Assembly (NCBI GenBank): GCA_013397115.1
Contig: VWZW01001021.1
Location: forward strand, 156,811 to 220,810
Direction of reading: 5' to 3'
DNA: 64,000 nucleotides
From: Edolisoma coerulescens
Lineage: Eukaryota; Chordata; Aves; Passeriformes; Campephagidae
Position 1 is the first letter of the stretch, and every line of letters starts with the position of its first letter. The notes under the pieces are model-generated. The model was not told the DNA's origin. It saw only the letters and a list, made by a program, of their open reading frames with translations, and ran no database searches. Positions 59,501 to 64,000 of this stretch are shown piece by piece. Both the position numbers and the translations under genes were made by a program.

Positions 59501-62500
59501 AACCTGTACAGAACATACAAGTAAACAAAAAGTAATTATCCAAACTGGAATTTGGCCAGTTCATTAAGGCTTGCACTGCTGCTCTTGAAACAATCAATGG
59601 GGCCCATATAGAGGTGGGAACACAGTAAGCTAAGACAAAAATGAGGCAGTCTGAGAGGGAAAGACTCTGTTTTTATCAGGACATAGAGATGACAGCATCC
59701 AATATTTTGATGGAGTTCTGCCTTGCCCCAGTTTGCTTGAGGGGCACAAATATTATCTACCAGAAGGAGACACAAAAATAGCAAGTCAATACAATTGCAT
59801 GTAATTTGTTCTTCTAAATAAAAATCAAGAACATTTCATTTGGATGTACAGGAAGTGATGAGAATCTGAATATGACTGTACCTTGCTTCCCACTGGTCAG
59901 GCGGTGATTCAGATATCACTCGTCCCAAAGCATCCAAAACTGGAGGTGGCCTCTGGAAGGAGGAAAGATTCCATTAAAATGCCTTTTCAAGGATAGGCAC
60001 ACAGAGAATCTATCAACCATACCTGCAATGCCATTTGATAATACTGCACAGAGTTATGATACCACTAGCAGAAGAGCAAGGAAAAAAATAAGCAGAAAGC
60101 AAGTTTGGGGTCAAAATTACTTCAACTGACACTGTCCTACCACAGCCTTTCTGTATCATCTAAGGCACCCCTCCCACCTGTACAACGGTGCCATTAGTGG
60201 CTGATAACATGAAGTTCAAGACACTGAAGTCTGTGCTAAGCTCAAACATGGCAACAGTGGATTCAATGCACATCTTCAGGACAGACAAAAGGAAAAGTGA
60301 CTAACAGAAAATAAAGCAGCAGCTCATGCCTGTCAACCCCACAGGGCAAGAGTACTTACATAGAGCTTCTCCTGGTAAATCTCTGTGAGCTTGCTCATGA
60401 CCTCTGCTGCTTGCTTTCGGTACTGAGCTACAGCTTTGGAAAGAGCTTCAGCCCCTGCTTGTCGCACTGCCTCTTCGTGGTAGATGACATCTTTGATCAG
60501 CAGGGAACAGAGGTCAGGCTGCAGCTCCAGACCCATGGACTCCCACAGCCTGCAGCACACACACAGAGGTGATGGGTTACCCTTCAGCAAAGAAGCCACT
60601 GCTACATGTACTATTGGAGTGACCTACAGCTGTCCTCCAGCTGTGGGGGCAAAGCCCCTGAGTGCAGCTCCATGCCATGGGCAGAGAAGAGGTCCCCCTA
60701 AAACCCAATCAACAAAGAAGAACCCTTACCTCTCTGCCAGCTTCTGAATCTCATCTTCAACATCAAACTTTACTACCCAGAGGCGACGCAACAGGTTCAG
60801 TCCATTCTTCTCATCACTGTCTGGGGTTGGTAGAACCATTTGTAGCTCCATCAGTCCCTGAATTAGTTAACAGGAAAATCAGTGCAAGAATCTGATTTTT
60901 AGAAACAGACGTGTTAAAACACTTAAAACTTTTGGCAAGTCAAGCTCTCAGCGGTTGGAAGTGTCAAAATTCATGTTTGCTTGTGACTTATACTGCCCAT
61001 AGTGGTCAAGGACTTCCTATTGCTAGTAGGTGAGATGGTAAAACTCAAGAATAGTGCTCCACAGGCAGGTTGCAGAGAGGCTCTGGTGACTACAGTCTGT
61101 TCTAAGTACAGACAAGACAGCTCAGGTGAGCTAAACTGGAACTTGTTTCATGGCAAAGAACACCAAGCACCCTGGAGGTTTTCCTTTTTATGTTCTCAGA
61201 AGTGACTAAGCCTGAAGCTTTCCAATAACAAGGCCTAGTAAGGACGAATCTTTTGACAGCTTCTCTCTTTAAGACTAAGCTCTATCCAATTGTAAACAGA
61301 AGGTGGTAAGTAGTCCTAATTATACCTCTTTTAAGGAAACAAAGGTGTGGACAAACCCAGAGTACTCCTTTTTGCAGATAAATACGGCACAAAGAGCATG
61401 ACTTGGAGCATTATTGTTCAGACTGCCTCTGACACACTGCCTGAAGCCTGGCATCACAGCTGAAGCCTCTCTGCATCAGTAGAGAAGATTCACCTCCCAA
61501 AAACTTAAGGAATTTGGTGTGACCCCGAATGATTCCCACCTACCCTGAGAGCTGCATCTCGAACACTCATGCAAGGAGACTGCAGGGCCTGCAGGAGCAC
61601 ATCGATCTCCTCCTGCTCAGCATAGGCACAGCCATCCTCACCGCTGCTGCTCGCACACAGCGCGGTAAGCGCCTCCGAGGCCAATACCTACAACACCACG
61701 AGCAAGTGTCAGAGATTCCACTACACCTTGAACTGCTGTCAAAGCAAGCGCTGAGTGCTATCACAGCAGAAGAAATTCCCAAAGAACAGTGACAAATCTG
61801 AGAAGTGAAGTCCAACTCTTTGCTTTTTATTATTGACCTTTCTGCCACCTCATCCCTTAGAACAAACACTCAGAGGAGAGACTACTGAACTTATTTGGCA
61901 GAGCAAGGCCTTAGAGAAAGAAAAAATGTCACCTCTGGAAGACTGAAGAATATAATTGGTGCAATAAAACCCACAGAAAAAAAGATGCAGACATTTTATT
62001 CCAAGAACACCATAAACACAAAAGAAGACTGGGAGTGAATCAACCACCAGCATCAGACACTTAAACCAGTTGGTACATTTCCCTCATTTAGATGGTGATG
62101 AAACCTATGGAGAATCCTGACTGTGGTTATGAAGCTGAGCACTCACCTGTAACCGTGGAGAACCCGTTCCTATCACCCGGGTCAGCAGAACCAGCATGTC
62201 CCTGCGGGGCAGCAACTCTGGGCCATTCTGAAAGGTTGAGGGGAGAAAAGGTGGGGGGAAAAAGAAAAGTCTTTTATCTTGTGATTCCAAAGTGCCTTGC
62301 CTGTGTATGACACTCCTCATGAAATCCCAGTCAAAACCCGGGGCTGGACAGGTACCAAAACCCATGACAGAAAACAATCCTATACCGTTAACTCTAACTT
62401 GGAGAATTCATCTGCTTTGTCCATTTTACACATCAGCCGTTTTATCCCGTGGCTCATCTGAAGGAGGTCATCTGACCCCACAGCTCTCACCTCATCCACC

Positions 62501-62672
62501 AACAAAGACTGGCCACTTCCTGATGATCTCAGCTGAGCATGGACCGTAAGGATCTGCAGAATCTTGACCAGGAACTCCTCCTTGTCTTCACTGTTATGGG
62601 GTGTCTCAATCATAACCATCTTCAGGAGAGGAAAGACTAAGGAAAATGCTGGAGCTGATAATGGGGCAGCAC
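41474..62672 (-). CDS. GCN1: GCN1 coding region, C-terminal 33 exons
   Basis: GCN1 is a giant HEAT-repeat protein that binds stalled or collided ribosomes and, with GCN20/ABCF3-type partners, activates the kinase GCN2, which phosphorylates eIF2-alpha in the integrated stress response. Joining 33 exons from 62672 down to the TGA at 41474-41476 gives one frame of about 1,702 residues, equivalent to roughly residues 970-2671 of the 2,671-residue human protein. It consists almost entirely of helical HEAT units such as VLPSLLAALEEESW and ILPTLFGLLL. By comparison with yeast, the eEF3-like ribosome-contact part falls roughly in fragment residues 380-700, and the region binding the GCN2 RWD domain roughly in 1120-1500; these limits are approximate. 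All introns are GT-AG except one GC-AG. The 5' half of the gene lies beyond position 64000. Identity is very secure. Confidence 0.97.
42163..42381 (-). CDS. GCN1: GCN1 coding exon
   Basis: It has 73 codons, CLQNSSSDIKLVAEKMIW through MREGEEVLE, phase 0 at both ends. PPLDPQTIKPILKALLDN is a conserved C-terminal helix. Confidence 0.97.
43645..43749 (-). CDS. GCN1: GCN1 coding exon
   Basis: It has 35 codons, IPIAVSGIRGMGFLMKYH through SSLFVK, phase 0 at both ends. The acceptor GTTGAAG has a poor pyrimidine tract. Confidence 0.95.
44329..44477 (-). CDS. GCN1: GCN1 coding exon
   Basis: It encodes DVSGIDWMVRHGRSLALS through IVSNATADR. Phase 1 in, phase 0 out at GTGAGT. Confidence 0.97.
45335..45431 (-). 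CDS. GCN1: GCN1 coding exon
   Basis: It encodes DATRMASAGCLAELCAFL through LHQHLL and a split Ala codon. GC-rich; phase 0 in, phase 1 out. Confidence 0.96.
46460..46574 (-). CDS. GCN1: GCN1 coding exon (GCN2-binding region)
   Basis: It encodes DTMLQALRFVTRGAGAKV through LLGMLGHDE. Phase 2 in, phase 0 out at GTACTG. Confidence 0.97.
47153..47346 (-). CDS. GCN1: GCN1 coding exon (GCN2-binding region)
   Basis: It encodes VEIALKPFLPQLQTTFTK through RSSDDSAI and a split Arg codon. Phase 0 in, phase 2 out. Confidence 0.97.
47993..48223 (-). CDS. GCN1: GCN1 coding exon (GCN2-binding region)
   Basis: It has 77 codons, GVTSILVVLREGVLTGNP through ETLGLLLAK, phase 0 at both ends. It contains the conserved GDRFSWNVK block. 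Confidence 0.97.
48739..48852 (-). CDS. GCN1: GCN1 coding exon (GCN2-binding region)
   Basis: It has 38 codons, KLDAGNQLALIEDLHRDI through PGFCIPKK, phase 0 at both ends. The reading frame stays open well into the following intron, which is a chance read-through. Confidence 0.97.
48965..49234 (-). CDS. GCN1: GCN1 coding exon (GCN2-binding region)
   Basis: This is the longest visible GCN1 exon, with 90 codons, EMANCQSVILSVEDDVGQ through ESWDALNSITK. Phase 0 at both ends. Confidence 0.97.
50197..50340 (-). CDS. GCN1: GCN1 coding exon followed by a GC donor
   Basis: It has 48 codons, LTTPPVNTRVLAFLSSVA through GTSEEQL. The exon is followed by GCAAGT, so the donor is GC, not GT. The next coding residue, EMANCQ, follows in frame only if the boundary is placed here. 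Around this point the region that binds the GCN2 RWD domain begins, by comparison with yeast. Confidence 0.95.
50566..50658 (-). CDS. GCN1: GCN1 coding exon
   Basis: It has 31 codons, DNEETADFAVDGLKQVMA through LPYLVPK, phase 0 at both ends. The donor GTATAA is weak. Confidence 0.96.
51108..51269 (-). CDS. GCN1: GCN1 coding exon
   Basis: It has 54 codons, VLLFSESLVPTVRKALCD through PFLLKQL, phase 0 at both ends. Confidence 0.97.
51602..51766 (-). CDS. GCN1: GCN1 coding exon
   Basis: It has 55 codons, VAARTLGDLVRKLGEKIL through LSEIMKSTSRDA, phase 0 at both ends. KSDERQGVCIGLSE is a conserved helix pair. Confidence 0.97.
52109..52324 (-). CDS. GCN1: GCN1 coding exon
   Basis: It has 72 codons, AIINALGVERRNRVLAGL through FLASTCADKRT, phase 0 at both ends, with a GTGAGG donor. 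Confidence 0.97.
52482..52599 (-). CDS. GCN1: GCN1 coding exon with acidic linker
   Basis: It encodes FSSVQLLGDLLFHISGVT then GKMTTETASEDDNFGTAQ and SNK. The second half is an acidic, non-helical linker between HEAT blocks. It enters in phase 2 and leaves in phase 0. Confidence 0.96.
53368..53510 (-). CDS. GCN1: GCN1 coding exon
   Basis: It encodes ALADENEFVRDTALRAGQ through GLFDDLWRI and a split Arg codon. It is unusually CpG-rich for this part of the gene. Confidence 0.97.
53863..54059 (-). CDS. GCN1: GCN1 coding exon
   Basis: It encodes LAEVMAGLGVEKLEKLMP through YVGPIIPCILK. It enters in phase 1 and leaves in phase 0. Confidence 0.97.
54169..54307 (-). CDS. GCN1: GCN1 coding exon
   Basis: It encodes VRTVSAKALGAMVKGMGE through SSVDRSGAAQ. 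The preceding intron is only 131 bases. It leaves in phase 1 at GTGGGG. Confidence 0.97.
54439..54507 (-). CDS. GCN1: GCN1 coding exon
   Basis: A 23-codon exon, DLAPYLPSVTPGLKASLL to DPVPE, phase 0 at both ends. Confidence 0.96.
55182..55402 (-). CDS. GCN1: GCN1 coding exon (eEF3-like region)
   Basis: It encodes IAPVLLDALTDPSRKTQK through GNMYSLTDQK, containing the very conserved FVHFIDAPSLALIMPIVQRA. It enters in phase 1 and leaves in phase 0 at GTACGG. Confidence 0.97.
55745..55924 (-). CDS. GCN1: GCN1 coding exon (eEF3-like region)
   Basis: It encodes SVELLGAMAYCAPKQLSS through SVIRNPEIL. It enters and leaves in phase 1. Confidence 0.97.
56368..56482 (-). CDS. GCN1: GCN1 coding exon (eEF3-like region)
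   Basis: It encodes AADDCAKAVMSNLSTHGV through LEEESWRTKA. SWRTK(A/E)G is a strongly conserved GCN1/eEF3 signature. It leaves in phase 1 at GTATGG. Confidence 0.97.
56792..56913 (-). CDS. GCN1: GCN1 coding exon (eEF3-like region)
   Basis: It encodes ALFAFEMLCSMLGKLFEP through GDGNQYVRE. It enters in phase 1 and leaves in phase 0. Confidence 0.97.
57397..57643 (-). CDS. GCN1: GCN1 coding exon (eEF3-like region)
   Basis: It encodes VQESVASCLPPLVPAIKE through DAIQDKKNFRRRE, with the highly conserved KGAAYGLAGLVKGLGI. The basic DKKNFRRRE loop is typical of the ribosome-facing eEF3-like part. It leaves in phase 1 at GTAAGG. Confidence 0.97.
57824..58018 (-). CDS. GCN1: GCN1 coding exon
   Basis: It has 65 codons, DNVNSLLPVFEEFLKNAP to ALSTPSQQ, phase 0 at both ends. 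This is near the start of the eEF3-like segment by comparison with yeast. Confidence 0.97.
58971..59136 (-). CDS. GCN1: GCN1 coding exon
   Basis: It encodes CGIALALNKLSEHLDSSQ through LDAALSTLNTHGK, with the conserved block VKPLFQFFVPDALNDR. It enters in phase 2 and leaves in phase 0. Confidence 0.97.
59882..59952 (-). CDS. GCN1: GCN1 coding exon
   Basis: A short exon of 71 bases, RPPPVLDALGRVISESPPDQ to a split Arg codon. The donor is GTACAG. Confidence 0.96.
60360..60549 (-). CDS. GCN1: GCN1 coding exon
   Basis: It encodes LWESMGLELQPDLCSLLI through SKLTEIYQEKLY, a complete pair of HEAT helices (YHEEAVRQAGAEALSKAV). It enters in phase 2 and leaves in phase 0 at GTAAGT. Confidence 0.97.
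60730..60857 (-). CDS. GCN1: GCN1 coding exon
   Basis: It encodes GLMELQMVLP through LLRRLWVVKFDVEDEI to a split Arg codon. It leaves in phase 2 at GTAAGG. Confidence 0.96.
61544..61687 (-). CDS. GCN1: GCN1 coding exon
   Basis: It has 48 codons from VLASEALTAL to SVRDAALR, with a CASSSGEDGC loop between helices. Phase 0 at both ends. The acceptor is GTTGTAG and the donor GTAGGT. Confidence 0.95.
62147..62227 (-). CDS. GCN1: GCN1 coding exon
   Basis: It has 27 codons, NGPELLPRRDML to GTGSPRLQ, phase 0 at both ends. The acceptor is ACCTTTCAG and the donor GTGAGT. Confidence 0.96.
62491..62672 (-). CDS. GCN1: GCN1 coding exon (first visible)
   Basis: It completes a Gly codon, then encodes AAPLSAPAFSLVFPLLKMV through GSGQSLLVDE. 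The middle (ETPHNSEDKEE) is acidic, and the last ten residues are a flexible Ser/Gly linker that differs from the human residues. It enters in phase 1 and leaves in phase 0 at GTGAGA. Confidence 0.95.
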
Positions 62673-64000
62673 CTGTGAAAAGGAAAAACCATCCTGTGAA
62701 CACAGCTGATCCTCCCATGACTTGGTTTATAATACTGACTAGTATAAAACGTACACTTGAGTAGCTCATAATAGATATGGCCAAGCTTCAGCCTCATGCA
62801 CAAACATGCTGAGTAAACCTAAGTATTTGCCACTTCACAGCAGCAACAGTGTAGTTCCAACAGTGACTTTTGGCATTTCAGCATTAAGGGTAGGATCTTA
62901 AGGGTCTTTGCCAACCTAAATGATTCTATGATTCTACCTAGCTTCAATTAAAGTCACATTAGGATTCCAAATTACTACCAATGCCTCAAGAGTACAGAAA
63001 TACATACTGTAAATGGAATTGAAACAATTCAATGGATTAGACAATCACTTATAAAGTTCATTTGTCCCAAAGCAAGGCCCTGTTTGCCAGCTACATTTCC
63101 TTTAAACACTTCCGACCAGCCTAGCTAACCTGTCATTCCAGTCTTCAGCTGGATCCTTGAGAATTAAGTCCTTTTAATCCTGGTGCAAGCTTCAACTCCC
63201 CTCCCCTCCTTGAAGAATTAAAACCTTTGGATTCCCGTTGTAAAAAGATTTTTCTCCTTCCTTTTTACAGGGCCTTGGCTATAGCATATAACAAATGCTC
63301 CTTCCAGCCCTTCAGTTAGCCCAGTTAAAATTCAAGTACCAGATGTCTAGGGAAAACATTTCCTTTCTATATCCTGTCTGTACTGACAGAGAACGCCCAA
63401 GTTTAAATTACTAAATGCAGATGAAGAGCACTGCAGATACAATACTGCAGTATTAGTCAGCTTATGTAGGGCAAAAATACTGCAAAAGTAGTTCAAGGGA
63501 GAAATATTAAATCCAAATGCATTCTGAGCTCCTATTTACCATGAACAGCTTCAGTAAAACCCTCTCTATTTCTGATGTGTGATTTTTCTCTGTTTGCTCA
63601 GTATCTGTTTGCTTTTACATTTTTTTTCTTTTTTAATTATTGGCCAGATATCTTTAGCCTTAAACCACCGTCCCTCTATACCCAGCAGGAGGAAGAAAGC
63701 TTTATTTGAGAAATGTTCTATTTACACAGTAGCTGGTATTGACCAATATGAGAAAGATTATAAGATGTATCTTGGCATTTCAGCAATGAATGATAAATTC
63801 TATCATCCACATTACAAGGAGGTATGGTCTCTCTTAGGTCTCATAGTAACCTAAGAAATTAATCTCTACTAAATCATATCACACAACTACATTCCAAAGA
63901 ACTTTGAAAATGAGGAAAAATCCTTTGGGAATATAATATGACTTGTCCAACAAAGTGCTATAGAAACTACTGTCCTTCTCTTGCAAAAGTGGAAAAAAAT
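62673..64000 (-). other. GCN1: GCN1 intron, continuing past the window
   Basis: No further GCN1 exon was found upstream of 62672 on the minus strand. Apart from a CR1 tail at 62893-62937, it is AT-rich and featureless. Confidence 0.7.
62893..62937 (+). mobile_element. CR1 LINE terminal fragment
   Basis: GATCTTAAGGGTCTTTGCCA followed by ACCTAAATGATTCTATGATT is the characteristic 3' terminus of avian CR1 elements, including the ATTCTATG tail repeats. It is a very short, diverged copy within a GCN1 intron. Confidence 0.8.

Larger units (their letters stand above)
41600..62490 (-). other. GCN1: GCN1 introns between visible exons
   Basis: The 32 introns range from 131 bases (54308-54438) to about 1.26 kb (42382-43644). 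Others over 900 bases are at 45432-46459, 49235-50196 and 58019-58970. I saw no RNA gene, nested gene or recognisable transposon in them. A GGTA-type simple repeat lies near 57331-57352, and an A run near 58880-58892. Confidence 0.7.

Noticed and set aside
1..64000. A previously undescribed multi-gene system
   Set aside because: All coding sequence with support belongs to three known conserved genes, and nothing points to an additional system.

Overview
The window is vertebrate nuclear DNA, most likely from a bird. It holds three intron-rich genes in the conserved order BICDL1 - RAB35 - GCN1, the same neighbourhood as human chromosome 12q24. Two fragments of CR1-type LINE 3' ends, including one with the ATTCTATGATTCTA tail typical of avian/sauropsid CR1, and generally compact introns fit an avian genome. 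The species cannot be named from this sequence. I see no bacterial-type operons, CRISPR arrays, phage or insertion sequences.

Positions 1 to about 21,030 (+ strand) carry the 3' part of BICDL1 (BICDR-1). Eight coding exons give about 419 codons, ending at a stop at 17,063-17,065, followed by a long 3'UTR. The first ~150 residues lie upstream of the window. BICDL1 is a coiled-coil adaptor linking Rab6 vesicles to dynein/dynactin and kinesin.

Positions about 21,870 to 36,800 (- strand) carry RAB35: five intact coding exons plus a first exon whose start codon is missing at an ambiguous base (N, position 36,649) inside a CpG-island promoter. RAB35 is a small GTPase of endocytic recycling. BICDL1 and RAB35 are convergent, with under 1 kb between their predicted poly(A) sites. 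A ~4 kb intergenic stretch with a CR1 fragment separates the RAB35 promoter from the 3' end of GCN1.

Positions about 40,885 to 64,000 (- strand) carry the C-terminal ~1,702 residues of GCN1 in 33 coding exons. GCN1 is the HEAT-repeat ribosome-binding activator of the eIF2-alpha kinase GCN2. The gene continues beyond the window. All exon boundaries were set by reading-frame continuity and splice sites; one GCN1 intron uses a GC-AG boundary.

BICDL1 and RAB35 both act in Rab-directed membrane traffic; GCN1 belongs to translation stress signalling. Their adjacency is ancestral synteny rather than a pathway cluster. I found no previously undescribed biological system. The observations worth checking are gene-structure, 3'UTR and assembly features.
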